A stretch of DNA of 10,970 bases from an uncultured Bacilli bacterium (GCA_947631655.1 CANRME010000038.1:1-10970); one strand, 5' to 3'. Positions 1 through 6,821 are shown, numbered from the stretch's first letter. Notes: generated by a model from the letters alone, not told the origin. Numbers and translations are program-made.

Positions 1-39
1 AAAAAACGTTTTTTCATATTTTATACTAGGTGAAGAAAA

Positions 40-489
40 ATGTTTGATAAATATTTAATAAAAAGTGGTGATACTTTAGAGGGGATTGCGAAGAAATATC
101 ATACGACTTTAGATAATATCCTAGATTTAAATAATGTAAGATATATGAGTGATTTACGAGTAGGAAATGAGATAATTGTTCCGAAAGAAAAAGAGATGTA
201 TTTTAATACTTATTTAATTGAAAAAGGAGATAATTTATATTCTATAGCAAGACGTTATAATATTAATCCTAGTTTACTAGCGGCTTTAAATGGACTTAAT
301 ATGGATGATTATATTTATCCTAATGAACAAATATTAATTCCAAAGGCGGGTTATAGTTATTATATAACGGCCCCTGGTGATACTTTAGAGCTTGTAGCGA
401 AAGAATTTGGAGTACCTAAAGATAAATTATTAAAAGAAAATGAAACAGTATATTTAATGGAAGGTCAACTACTTGTTAATCGTAAATAA
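40..489 (+). CDS. Three-LysM-domain protein, no signal peptide
   Basis: This 149-residue protein is built almost entirely of three LysM modules, at about residues 3-49, 57-102 and 106-148. Each starts with the family signature (Y-x-I/V-x-x-G-D-T/N-L, then I/V-A-x-x-Y/F) and ends in a hydrophobic I-x-VPK/IPK-type strand; the third module is the most divergent. LysM modules bind N-acetylglucosamine in peptidoglycan or chitin-like glycans. No N-terminal signal peptide, lipobox or membrane helix is visible, and no catalytic domain is attached. It could therefore be exported by an unusual route, act inside the cell like spore-coat LysM proteins (SafA type), or bind precursors; the sequence does not decide. 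The start ATG has an AGGTGA ribosome binding site 6 bases upstream. The stop codon lies inside the terminator stem, so it is the last gene of its transcript. The LysM call is firm; the role is unknown. Confidence 0.9.
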   Translation: MFDKYLIKSGDTLEGIAKKYHTTLDNILDLNNVRYMSDLRVGNEIIVPKEKEMYFNTYLIEKGDNLYSIARRYNINPSLLAALNGLNMDDYIYPNEQILIPKAGYSYYITAPGDTLELVAKEFGVPKDKLLKENETVYLMEGQLLVNRK

Positions 490-503
490 CAAGTAGTTTT
501 TTT
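467..503 (+). terminator. Rho-independent terminator of the LysM gene
   Basis: A perfect 12-bp stem (AACTACTTGTTA paired with TAACAAGTAGTT) with an 8-base loop is followed by a run of T. The stem begins inside the last codons, and the TAA stop forms part of the 3' arm, so coding sequence and terminator overlap. Confidence 0.88.
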
Positions 504-513
504 ATTAATTATT

Positions 514-522
514 TGCTATAAT
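514..522 (+). promoter_or_regulatory. Extended -10 promoter for the membrane-protein gene
   Basis: TGCTATAAT is a perfect extended -10 element (TGn-TATAAT). It lies directly after the upstream terminator and about 25 bases before the next start codon. No good -35 hexamer is found at the right distance, which extended -10 promoters tolerate. The expected start of transcription is near 529. Confidence 0.6.
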
Positions 523-534
523 AATTATAAGAAT

Positions 535-540
535 AGGAGG
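535..540 (+). promoter_or_regulatory. Ribosome binding site that sets the start at 548
   Basis: AGGAGG ends seven bases before the ATG at 548, which is ideal spacing. The in-frame GTG at 542 is only one base away from this site and is too close to be used, so the ATG is preferred. Confidence 0.8.
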
Positions 541-547
541 AGTGGTT

Positions 548-2158
548 ATGGTAATCAGAAAACCTTATGCTTTTTTAATTAGACATTTTAGATTAATTCA
601 CTTTCTAATTATCATACCAATGTTTATTACTCTTCTTTGTACAAGAACGGTTTTAGATTTTTTTAGTACGTTTGTTGCTAGTGGTTATGTAACTAGTGAA
701 ACAAATATTGCTTCTAATTATATAAATCCAATTGTATATTTGGCTTTAATACTAATTATCGTCTCGGTTATAGCTATTATATTTCTTTTAAGGACTAAGG
801 ATAAAGATATTAAAGCTCATTTAATTATTGTAATATTTTATGCGATTTTATTAATAGGATTTTTTATTTTACCGGGTATACTTTCTAATTTTGAAACAAC
901 AGATGTAGCTCCAACAACTTCGAGAATGATAAGAGATATAGTTAGTTTTTTATACTATGTTCAATATGCGTTTATATTACTTACTTTTATTAAAGGATTA
1001 GGATTTGATTTTGAAAGATTTCAATTTATTGATTTATTAAGTGAATTAGATATTGATGAAGAAGATTCAGATGAAGTAGAGTTTAGAATTGGAGTAGAAG
1101 GTTATAAAGCGAAGAGAAAGATAAGATTCTTATTAAGAGAATTTAAAGCTTATCTTTTAGAAAATAAGTTCTTTGTTTCCATTATTTTAGGAGTAATATT
1201 AGTTATTTTAATTATTATGTTAATTATAAATATTGTAACAGGAAATCAAAATATAAGAATCAATCAAAGATTTTCTTTACAAGGATTTAGTGTTAAATTT
1301 AATAATGCGATGGTGTCTAATTTGGATTATAATGGACATTTAATTAGTAAAGATGATTATTTTTTAGCGGTTAATATTTATGTTAAAAATATATCTGGTC
1401 AAAGTAAAGAATTAGATACTAGTGCTTTCTATTTAGATTTGGGGGAAAAGAATTATATATATCCAACTTTATCTTATGGTGGTAATTTTGTAGATTTTGG
1501 GAGACCTTATTATAATGGTAAAATTTTTAAAGATAGTGAATGTGAATATTTAATTGTTTATAAACTTACGCGTAAACAAATAAGAACAGCTTATACGATT
1601 AAAATATTAGATAGTATTGTTTATAAAAAAGATGAGATAATTCCTAAATATAAAATTATTAATTTAAAACCACAAATAATAGATGAAATAAATAGTATAA
1701 GTAATGTTGGGTTAGGAGAAGAGATTAATTTTAAAAATACTAATCTTTTAGATACTAGTTTAAGAATAGATAGTTATACCTTAACAAATAGATATGTGTA
1801 TGAATATAATTTCTGTTTAACCGAAGAAGATTGTCGACTTTCTAAAAATAGTGTAACTCCAGATACTCCTTCTTCTAAAGGGCAATATACCTTAATTGCT
1901 TTAAATGGTGAATTTAATATCGATAAAGAAAGTAGTTATAGTAAATATAAATTATCTACTAATGATTTCTTTAATGATTTTATGGAAATTGAGTATACGA
2001 TAGGGGGAGTAACGCATACGAGTAAAGTAACTAATAAGACACCGGAAGAAGTAAAAGATACTACAATTATTCAAGTACCTAAGAGAGTAGAAAATGCGGA
2101 AGCTATTAATTTAATTTTAACTGTAAGAGATAAAAGATTTATTTATAAAATAAAATAA
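548..2158 (+). CDS. Five-helix membrane protein with large extracellular C-terminal domain
   Basis: This 536-residue protein of unknown function has clear topology. Hydrophobic helices lie at about residues 16-38, 60-81, 91-112, 131-149 and 208-230. The linker between helices 4 and 5 is charged and acidic (including DIDEEDSDE) and should be cytoplasmic. After helix 5 come about 300 hydrophilic residues, predicted outside the cell, beginning with a segment that resembles the DUF4352/telokin-like beta-sandwich: alternating hydrophobic strands around 'YFLAVNIYVKN', then an FYLDLG-type strand. That resemblance is by eye only. Cys423 and Cys429 are six residues apart in this outer domain and could form a disulfide. 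The gene has its own extended -10 promoter and its own terminator, so it is probably monocistronic. A sensor, adhesion or envelope-maintenance role is possible, but nothing in the sequence fixes it. Confidence 0.85.
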   Translation: MVIRKPYAFLIRHFRLIHFLIIIPMFITLLCTRTVLDFFSTFVASGYVTSETNIASNYINPIVYLALILIIVSVIAIIFLLRTKDKDIKAHLIIVIFYAILLIGFFILPGILSNFETTDVAPTTSRMIRDIVSFLYYVQYAFILLTFIKGLGFDFERFQFIDLLSELDIDEEDSDEVEFRIGVEGYKAKRKIRFLLREFKAYLLENKFFVSIILGVILVILIIMLIINIVTGNQNIRINQRFSLQGFSVKFNNAMVSNLDYNGHLISKDDYFLAVNIYVKNISGQSKELDTSAFYLDLGEKNYIYPTLSYGGNFVDFGRPYYNGKIFKDSECEYLIVYKLTRKQIRTAYTIKILDSIVYKKDEIIPKYKIINLKPQIIDEINSISNVGLGEEINFKNTNLLDTSLRIDSYTLTNRYVYEYNFCLTEEDCRLSKNSVTPDTPSSKGQYTLIALNGEFNIDKESSYSKYKLSTNDFFNDFMEIEYTIGGVTHTSKVTNKTPEEVKDTTIIQVPKRVENAEAINLILTVRDKRFIYKIK

Positions 2159-2160
2159 GT

Positions 2161-2191
2161 AAAATCCGGACCTATTATAGTTCGGATTTTT
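2161..2191 (+). terminator. Terminator after the membrane-protein gene
   Basis: A 10-bp stem (AAATCCGGAC with GTTCGGATTT, one G-U pair, extendable by an A-T pair) with an 8-base loop is followed by T residues. It begins three bases after the stop codon. Confidence 0.85.
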
Positions 2192-2208
2192 GTTGTTTTA
2201 TAAAGAGA

Positions 2209-2237
2209 TAGATTTTTTTAGAAAACTGTTATACAAT
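2209..2237 (+). promoter_or_regulatory. Possible promoter for the lipoprotein gene
   Basis: A weak -35 (TAGATT, 2209-2214) is 17 bases from TACAAT (2232-2237, five of six matches). Some promoter must lie between the terminator at 2191 and the start at 2268; this is the best candidate seen, but the -35 is poor. Confidence 0.35.
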
Positions 2238-2254
2238 AAAACTGTAAATGGTGT

Positions 2255-2261
2255 GAGGAGG
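2255..2261 (+). promoter_or_regulatory. Ribosome binding site that sets the start at 2268
   Basis: GAGGAGG lies six bases before the ATG at 2268. The longer in-frame reading beginning at 2190 starts inside the upstream terminator and would bury the signal peptide, so it is not used. Confidence 0.85.
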
Positions 2262-2267
2262 TTAAGT

Positions 2268-2786
2268 ATGAAAAAATTCTTGATTGGTATCTTAAGTATA
2301 TGTTGTCTTTTTCTAGTTGGTTGTGGTAAAACTGAAACAGAAGAAGAAAAAAATCTTGGAAGTGTAGAAAAAACAACAGTGGAGGTTTTAGTAAAATTCT
2401 TTAATGACGAAATAAATGAAAATTCTGGACTTGCTCCTATTAATGATGATACTCCAGAGTTAGAAGAAGGAGTTTATCGTTATGATTTAGAAGAAGAAGG
2501 AGTTTATCTTACAGTAACTCCAGAAAAACAAGAAGTTAAGGATAAAGATATTGTAGAATCAATGCAAATTTGTTTTTCTAAAGCAGATGATAATGTGGCA
2601 GAAGCTTATGCTAAATTATTAGTAGTAGCAAATAATCCAGAAATTACAAGTGAAGAAGCAAATGATTTAGTAATAGAAGCTAAGGACAAAAAGAATGAAT
2701 CTATTAATAACGGAAAAGGTATTTCTGTAAAATACGTAGAAAATAATGACCACTATGAATATCAAGTTATTAGAAATAACAAATAG
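2268..2786 (+). CDS. Small acidic lipoprotein
   Basis: This 172-residue protein starts with a textbook lipoprotein signal: MKK, a hydrophobic stretch to residue 15, then the lipobox L16-V-G-C19. It should be cleaved before Cys19 and anchored by diacylglycerol to the outer face of the membrane. The mature part is rich in Glu, Asp and Lys and matches no family I recognise. It contains a short internal duplication: LEEGVY is repeated nine residues later as LEEEGVY, and the DNA repeats almost exactly (2460-2478 and 2487-2508). The gene sits between two terminators, so it appears monocistronic. The lipoprotein assignment is secure; the function is unknown. Confidence 0.88.
   Translation: MKKFLIGILSICCLFLVGCGKTETEEEKNLGSVEKTTVEVLVKFFNDEINENSGLAPINDDTPELEEGVYRYDLEEEGVYLTVTPEKQEVKDKDIVESMQICFSKADDNVAEAYAKLLVVANNPEITSEEANDLVIEAKDKKNESINNGKGISVKYVENNDHYEYQVIRNNK
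2460..2508 (+). repeat. Short tandem duplication inside the lipoprotein gene
   Basis: TTAGAAGAAGGAGTTTATC at 2460-2478 recurs at 2487-2508 with one extra GAA codon. It yields the repeated peptide LEE(E)GVY and looks like a recent slippage-type duplication. Confidence 0.7.
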
Positions 2787-2820
2787 CGAAGAAAAAAGTA
2801 AATTTTTAGAATAATAAAAT

Positions 2821-2855
2821 AAAACTACTCTAAATTTAATTTGAGAGTAGTTTTT
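2821..2855. terminator. Bidirectional terminator between lipoprotein gene and tRNA-Cys
   Basis: An 11-bp perfect stem (AAAACTACTCT with AGAGTAGTTTT) encloses a 12-base AT-rich loop. On the plus strand it ends in a T run, serving the lipoprotein gene. On the minus strand it reads TTTTATTTTATT, serving the tRNA transcript. Confidence 0.85.
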
Positions 2856-2895
2856 ATATATGCTCGAAGTAAAAGGTTCGAGTTTACTATCATAT

Positions 2896-2969
2896 TGGAG
2901 GAGCCAGTCGGATTTGAACCAACGATCAGGGAGTTGCAGTCCCACGCCTTACCACTTGGCTATGGCTCC
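2896..2969 (-). tRNA. tRNA-Cys (GCA), CCA encoded
   Basis: Read on the minus strand, this gives a 7-bp acceptor stem (GGAGCCA with TGGCTCC), a D-arm with GCC/GGC, and an anticodon loop CTGCAAC with anticodon GCA. The T-arm is GTTGG-TTCAAAT-CCGAC, the variable loop is four bases, the discriminator base is U73 (the classical Cys identity base), and CCA is encoded at 2896-2898. The first pair of the anticodon stem is a T-T mismatch; the other four pairs are intact. Without CCA the gene is 71 bases, normal for tRNA-Cys. It stands alone with its own promoter and terminator. Confidence 0.95.
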
Positions 2970-2988
2970 ATAAAAGAACACATATTAA

Positions 2989-3017
2989 ATTCTACACTAA
3001 TTCCTACTTTTTGTCAA
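2989..3017 (-). promoter_or_regulatory. Strong promoter of tRNA-Cys
   Basis: On the minus strand TTGACA (3012-3017), a 17-base spacer and TAGAAT (2989-2994) form a near-consensus housekeeping promoter. Transcription should start near 2982, about 13 bases before the mature tRNA 5' end. Confidence 0.88.
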
Positions 3018-3113
3018 TTGTTGATACTTTATTTTATGTTAGTATTAGTGAATTGTTAATGCAAAAAACTTTTATTGACTGAAAAATAAAAATGGATTTA
3101 ATTTTTTCGAAAT

Positions 3114-3142
3114 TTGAAAAAATCTATATTCCATGATAAAAT
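3114..3142 (+). promoter_or_regulatory. Promoter of the first paralogue
   Basis: TTGAAA, a 17-base spacer and TAAAAT, with an extra TG one base before the -10 (TGATAAAAT). The same layout recurs before the second paralogue at 3853-3881. A weaker TTGACT/TTTAAT pair (3075-3102) lies just upstream and could be a second promoter. Confidence 0.75.
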
Positions 3143-3166
3143 TAGTTTGTAATCAAAGGAGATAAT

Positions 3167-3760
3167 ATGGCAAATAAAATACTATATGAATTAACGCCTG
3201 CTTATAATTACCAAAGACCAGCAGAATACTATTATGATGATGGAATTTCGGGGATAAAATATCATGAGGGGATTAATAAAACTGTTTTTTGTTCACCTAT
3301 ATTTTTTGATAGTACGGATAAAATATTTAATTGGTTTTTAAATAATGTTGGGAAAATAATACCTAGAATAAGAATTGTGGAATATATAGGGGATTATTTG
3401 GGTGTTAGTGATGTTGTTAAAATTCATGTTTACGGTAAAGACGATGAAAATATATATTGCACAGCGGTTAATAAGAATCTTACTATAGAATATAATAAAG
3501 ATACTAATCATTGGCATCCTAGTAGTGAAAAACTTGAATATACTTATGAAGCATTTAAGGAAAAGGGAGTAATTTTAAAGCATGATGTGTATGCAGAAAA
3601 TATTGATTTAAAAGATAACTTTGAAATAATAAATAGTGGTAGATTGGCTAAAGAATTGAGGAGAGGATCTTCTTTAAAACTAATTCCTTCTCAAAACTCG
3701 GAAGATACAGTTTTAAAGCGTTCATTAAAAAAGCCAATTATAGATAGGCCGCTTTTATAA
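3167..3760 (+). CDS. Unrecognised 197-residue protein, first tandem paralogue
   Basis: I do not recognise the family. The protein is soluble-looking: no signal peptide, no membrane helix. It shares a strongly conserved core with the gene at 3910: YELT..YNYQRP near residue 8, then IEYIGDYLG.SDV.KIH.YGK.DEN.YCTAVN (about residues 70-104), a GV.LKH.V block, IDLKDNF (about 146-152), and a basic C-terminal VLKRSLKKP.I. Many aromatic residues (Tyr, Trp, His) stand out in the N-terminal half. The divergent stretch is about residues 155-180, between IDLKDNF and the basic tail, suggesting a variable linker. It has AAGGAG five bases before the ATG, its own promoter and its own terminator. It could be an accessory or immunity-type gene family, but that is a guess. 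Confidence 0.75.
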   Translation: MANKILYELTPAYNYQRPAEYYYDDGISGIKYHEGINKTVFCSPIFFDSTDKIFNWFLNNVGKIIPRIRIVEYIGDYLGVSDVVKIHVYGKDDENIYCTAVNKNLTIEYNKDTNHWHPSSEKLEYTYEAFKEKGVILKHDVYAENIDLKDNFEIINSGRLAKELRRGSSLKLIPSQNSEDTVLKRSLKKPIIDRPLL

Positions 3761-3774
3761 TAATTTTTGATTTA

Positions 3775-3809
3775 TTACAGGGGGATATGTAGTTTTCTTG
3801 TAATTTTTT
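3775..3809 (+). terminator. Terminator after the first paralogue
   Basis: TTACAGGGGGA pairs with TTTTCTTGTAA (several G-U pairs) and is followed by TTTTTT. It is the equivalent of the terminator at 4514 after the second paralogue. A second 8-bp hairpin (ATTTTCTA/TAGAAAAT, 3812-3835) follows and may add to it. Confidence 0.6.
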
Positions 3810-3852
3810 ATATTTTCTAAACTAAAATAGAAAATTAGGTTTTTTAATGAGT

Positions 3853-3881
3853 TTGAAAAAGCATACAATTTATGATAGTAT
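3853..3881 (+). promoter_or_regulatory. Promoter of the second paralogue
   Basis: TTGAAA, a 17-base spacer and TAGTAT with a TG extension (TGATAGTAT). The -35, spacing, extended -10 and the following TTTGTAAT.AAAGGAG leader match the region before the first paralogue, so the promoter was duplicated with the gene. Confidence 0.7.
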
Positions 3882-3909
3882 TAATTTGTAATTAAAGGAG
3901 AAGTCAAAT

Positions 3910-4494
3910 ATGCCGAATAAAGAAAATAAAAAAATATACGAATTAACGACTGAATATAATTACCAAAGACCAGAGGAATATTGCTATAATGATGAAGCTT
4001 GTGAATGGAGATATTATAGTTCAATTAATGAAACTCGCTTTAGTTTACCTATTTATTTTGATAGTAAGTCTGAAATATCTAAATGGTGTTTAGATAATGG
4101 GAGAAAAATATATAAAGTAAGAGTTATTGAATATATAGGTGATTATTTAGGTGCTAGTGATGTTATTAAAATTCATACTTATGGTAAAAATGATGAAAAT
4201 AAATATTGTACAGCTGTTAACGAGACATTTAATATAGAATATGTTAAAGAACTTAAATGTTGGTACCCTAGTGATGAAAAAATAAAGGATATTTATGAGG
4301 CTTTGGAAAAGAGGGGAGTAGTTTTAAAGCATAATGTATTTAAAGAACATATTGATTTAAAAGATAATTTTGATATAGATAGAAGTAATCCACATTTCCC
4401 TCCTTGGTTAATTCCTTCCTCTAAAAGAAAGGAGAAAGACCAAGTTTTAAAGCGCTCATTAAAAAAACCAGTTATACATATAGGGTATATTTAA
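3910..4494 (+). CDS. Unrecognised 194-residue protein, second tandem paralogue
   Basis: This is the sister of the gene at 3167, aligning over its full length. Roughly half the positions are identical by eye, concentrated in YNYQRP, the IEYIGDYLG...YCTAVN core, IDLKDNF and the C-terminal VLKRSLKKP.I. It has three extra residues near the N-terminus and a shorter, unrelated linker (with HFPPWLIP) before the basic tail. No signal peptide or membrane segment is seen. The ribosome binding site AAAGGAG lies nine bases before the ATG. Divergence between the copies is considerable, so the duplication is old, yet both frames are open and both keep a promoter and terminator, which argues that both are used. 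Function unknown. Confidence 0.75.
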   Translation: MPNKENKKIYELTTEYNYQRPEEYCYNDEACEWRYYSSINETRFSLPIYFDSKSEISKWCLDNGRKIYKVRVIEYIGDYLGASDVIKIHTYGKNDENKYCTAVNETFNIEYVKELKCWYPSDEKIKDIYEALEKRGVVLKHNVFKEHIDLKDNFDIDRSNPHFPPWLIPSSKRKEKDQVLKRSLKKPVIHIGYI

Positions 4495-4513
4495 TATTAA
4501 AACTTGATTTATT

Positions 4514-4545
4514 ACAAGGGAATGTGTAGTTTCCTTGTTTTGTTT
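4514..4545 (+). terminator. Terminator after the second paralogue
   Basis: ACAAGGGAA pairs with TTTCCTTGT (one G-U pair) around a 7-base loop, followed by TTTGTTT. Confidence 0.75.
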
Positions 4546-4683
4546 ACTAATAAGTGTTAGAATATATTATTGAAAAATTATTACATAAATTTGCGCTATT
4601 ACTAGATAAAATTTTGTATGAGCACGAATTTTTTTGGTTGATAATAATCGTAATATTACACAAAATATTCATGGAGGTATCTT

Positions 4684-6636
4684 ATGTTTAAATTAGTGTC
4701 AAAGTATGAACCAAGTGGTGACCAACCGGAAGCTATTAAAGAATTAGTAGATGGTTTAAATGATGGTAAAAAAGAACAAGTATTACTTGGGGCGACTGGA
4801 ACAGGTAAAACTTTTACCATAGCTAATGTTATAGCGAGTGTTAATAAACCAACTTTAGTTTTAGCTCATAATAAGACTTTAGCTGGTCAGTTATATAGTG
4901 AGTTTAAAGAATTATTTCCAGAAAATCATGTGGAGTATTTTGTCAGTTACTATGATTATTATCAACCGGAAGCTTATGTACCTAGTAGTGATACTTATAT
5001 TGAAAAAGATTCTTCGATAAATGATGAAATAGACGAGTTAAGACATGCCGCTACGAGTGCTTTAATTAATAATCGGGATGTCATTGTAGTAGCTTCCGTA
5101 TCTTGTATTTATGGTATTGGCGAAAAAGAAGAATATGAAAATATGATGCTTACTTTAAATGTCGGAGATACTATAAGAAGAAATGATATTATTAATAAAT
5201 TAATTGATATGACTTATGAACGCAGTGACATTGATTTTCATAGGGGGACATTTAGAGTTAGAGGAGATGTTATTGATATAATTCCCATAAATGAGAAATC
5301 TAGTGGGATAAGAATTGAATTATTTGGGGATGAAGTAGATAAGATAATGTCTTTTGATCCCGTAACGGGAGCGATTAATGCTAGTAAGAAAAGTATTTCT
5401 ATTTTTCCAGCGAGTCACTTTGTAACTAGTTCCGAAAAGATGACGGAAGCAATTAGAAGGATAGAAGAAGAATTAAAAGAAAGATTACAAGTTTTACACG
5501 ATAATAATAAATTAATTGAAGAACAAAGATTAAGAGAAAGAACTAATTATGATTTAGAAATGTTAAAAGAAACTGGTTTTTGTAGTGGAGTAGAAAACTA
5601 TTCTAGACATTTAGCGTTACGTGGAGAAGGTGAAACACCGGCTACTTTAATTGATTTCTTTCCTAAAGATTTCTTATTAGTAGTTGATGAATCCCATGTT
5701 ACACTACCGCAAGTAAGAGGTATGTATAATGGCGATCATATGCGGAAGCAAACTTTAGTAGATTATGGATTTCGTCTTCCAAGTGCGTTAGATAACCGAC
5801 CTTTAAAATTCTCGGAATTCCAAGATAAAATTAATCAAGCGATTTATGTTAGTGCGACCCCTGGCGATTATGAGTTAGAAAAAACTGAGGGCGAATATGT
5901 GGAACAAATTATTCGTCCGACGGGTTTACTTGATCCAACTGTGGAAGTTAAGAAGACCGAAGGTCAAATTGATGATATTCTAGACCAAATAAAACAAAGA
6001 ATGGAAAAGAATGAAAGAGTTTTAATTACGACATTAACTATTAGGATGGCTGAGGAATTAACGAACTATTTAAAAGAAATGAATATTAAAGTAGCTTATT
6101 TACATAATGAAGTTAAAACTTTAGAAAGACTTAAAATTATTCATGATTTACGAAGCGGTAAATATGATTGTGTAGTTGGTATTAACTTATTAAGAGAAGG
6201 TATTGATATTCCGGAAGTCAGTTTAATATGCATTTTAGATGCTGATAAACAAGGGTTCTTAAGAAGTGAACGAAGTTTAATTCAAATTATTGGTAGATGT
6301 GCACGAAATGCTTCGGGACATGTTATAATGTATGCGGATACAATGAGCGAATCGATGGAAAAAGCGATTAACGAAACACAAAGACGGCGTTCGATTCAAG
6401 AAAAGTATAATAAAGACCACGGTATAACGCCAAAAACGATTATTAAAGAAATAAGAGAAGTTATTTCTAATATTAATCCAGATGAAGAAGTTAAAGAAGA
6501 AAAATTAAGTAAGAGAGAACGTCAAAACCTTATTGTTAAAGTTGAACAAGAAATGCGAGATGCGGCTAAAAATCTTGACTTTGAAAGAGCTATGGAATTA
6601 CGTGATATTTTATTTGAATTAAAAAGTAGTGATTAA
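4684..6636 (+). CDS. uvrB: UvrABC excinuclease subunit B
   Basis: UvrB is the damage-verifying ATPase of nucleotide excision repair in the cytoplasm. It is loaded by UvrA, opens the DNA around a lesion, then recruits UvrC for the two incisions. At 650 residues it is full length. Visible landmarks are the Walker A motif GATGTGKT (36-43), the family-specific beta-hairpin beginning SYYDYYQPEAYVP (88-100), the DESH Walker B box (335-338), GINLLREGIDIPE (motif V), QIIGRCARN (motif VI, 534-542), and a C-terminal UVR domain (about 615-650) that contacts UvrC. The ATG is preceded by GGAGGT at 5-base spacing. No uvrA lies in the window. No obvious GAAC-N4-GTTC LexA box is present upstream, although uvrB is SOS-controlled in many Firmicutes. 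No terminator of its own is seen; the hairpin at 6722 would stop its transcript. Confidence 0.98.
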   Translation: MFKLVSKYEPSGDQPEAIKELVDGLNDGKKEQVLLGATGTGKTFTIANVIASVNKPTLVLAHNKTLAGQLYSEFKELFPENHVEYFVSYYDYYQPEAYVPSSDTYIEKDSSINDEIDELRHAATSALINNRDVIVVASVSCIYGIGEKEEYENMMLTLNVGDTIRRNDIINKLIDMTYERSDIDFHRGTFRVRGDVIDIIPINEKSSGIRIELFGDEVDKIMSFDPVTGAINASKKSISIFPASHFVTSSEKMTEAIRRIEEELKERLQVLHDNNKLIEEQRLRERTNYDLEMLKETGFCSGVENYSRHLALRGEGETPATLIDFFPKDFLLVVDESHVTLPQVRGMYNGDHMRKQTLVDYGFRLPSALDNRPLKFSEFQDKINQAIYVSATPGDYELEKTEGEYVEQIIRPTGLLDPTVEVKKTEGQIDDILDQIKQRMEKNERVLITTLTIRMAEELTNYLKEMNIKVAYLHNEVKTLERLKIIHDLRSGKYDCVVGINLLREGIDIPEVSLICILDADKQGFLRSERSLIQIIGRCARNASGHVIMYADTMSESMEKAINETQRRRSIQEKYNKDHGITPKTIIKEIREVISNINPDEEVKEEKLSKRERQNLIVKVEQEMRDAAKNLDFERAMELRDILFELKSSD

Positions 6637-6639
6637 TAC

Positions 6640-6669
6640 TTGCATTTAAAGTAAATTTAGGTATATAAT
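6640..6669 (+). promoter_or_regulatory. Promoter of the putative antitoxin RNA
   Basis: TTGCAT (6640-6645), an 18-base spacer and a perfect TATAAT (6664-6669) lie directly after the uvrB stop codon. No open reading frame with a ribosome binding site follows before the terminator at 6722, so the product is probably a non-coding RNA. Confidence 0.7.
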
Positions 6670-6675
6670 ATAAAT

Positions 6676-6748
6676 AGGAAAAAGAGATATCATATTGGTA
6701 TCCTCTAATCCTTTGGGTTACAGGGCACCTTTGGTGTCCTTATTTTTT
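6676..6748 (+). ncRNA. Putative cis-antisense antitoxin RNA (type I TA)
   Basis: A transcript of about 70 bases is predicted from the promoter at 6640-6669 to the T run of the terminator at 6722-6748. It carries no convincing coding region. It is antisense to the 3' untranslated part of the minus-strand toxin message: it ends exactly where the toxin stop codon (6747-6749) begins. Its 5' part (6682-6711) is also an inverted copy of the other end of the toxin message. A small RNA, a hydrophobic peptide message and 3' overlap are the hallmarks of Firmicutes type I systems such as TxpA/RatA and BsrG/SR4. The RNA's existence is inferred from promoter and terminator only. Confidence 0.6.
6722..6748 (+). 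terminator. Terminator of the antitoxin RNA (and of uvrB)
   Basis: GGGCACC pairs with GGTGTCC (one G-U pair) around a 3-base TTT loop, followed by TTATTTTTT. It is oriented for plus-strand transcription; on the minus strand it lacks a T run, so toxin transcripts may read through it to the T run after 6682. Confidence 0.82.
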
Positions 6749-6812
6749 AATCTTTATCAATAATACGAATTATTAAAATTAGTATTACGATAAGAATTAT
6801 CAAATAATCCAT
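6747..6812 (-). CDS. Putative type I toxin, 21-residue hydrophobic peptide
   Basis: The ORF encodes M-D-Y followed by an unbroken run of Leu, Ile and Val (residues 4-15), then R16, I-I and a charged end (D-K-D, 19-21). A single short membrane helix with a charged tail is the build of type I toxins such as Ibs and Fst, which insert in the inner membrane. The sequence is not an identifiable homologue of either. GGGGG lies only three bases before the ATG, an unusually tight ribosome binding site. The stop of a six-residue leader ORF lies just before it in the same frame, so translation coupling is likely. The message would start near 6914 and its 3' part is overlapped by a plus-strand RNA. Too short for normal gene finders. 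Call is inference from build and layout. Confidence 0.6.
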   Translation of the reverse strand: MDYLIILIVILILIIRIIDKD

Positions 6813-6821
6813 AAACCCCCT

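Larger units (their letters stand above)
3114..4545 (+). repeat. Tandem duplication of a complete gene cassette
   Basis: Two units of about 740 bases, each with promoter, ribosome binding site, gene and terminator, lie head to tail. Corresponding landmarks are offset by 737-743 bases (-35 3114/3853, start codon 3167/3910, terminator 3778/4515). Confidence 0.75.

Noticed and set aside
1..27. Promoter before the LysM gene (TATACT at 22-27) and the AAAAAACGTTTTTT palindrome
   Set aside because: A start about seven bases after TATACT would fall inside or after the ribosome binding site; the palindrome is too short and cut by the window edge to interpret.
2190..2267. N-terminal extension of the lipoprotein
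   Set aside because: It starts inside the preceding terminator, and the strong ribosome site and signal peptide place the start at 2268.
2863..2888. Small alternative hairpins (CTCGAA/TTCGAG and AGTAAA/TTTACT) after the tRNA
   Set aside because: Stems of six base pairs, mutually exclusive, no T run; probably only 3' trailer sequence removed during tRNA processing.
2667..2945. 92-codon minus-strand frame
   Set aside because: It overlaps the lipoprotein gene, the bidirectional terminator and the tRNA; no ribosome binding site.
2841..3059. 72-codon plus-strand frame
   Set aside because: It runs through the tRNA-Cys gene on the opposite strand and has no ribosome binding site; its protein is just the complement of the tRNA.
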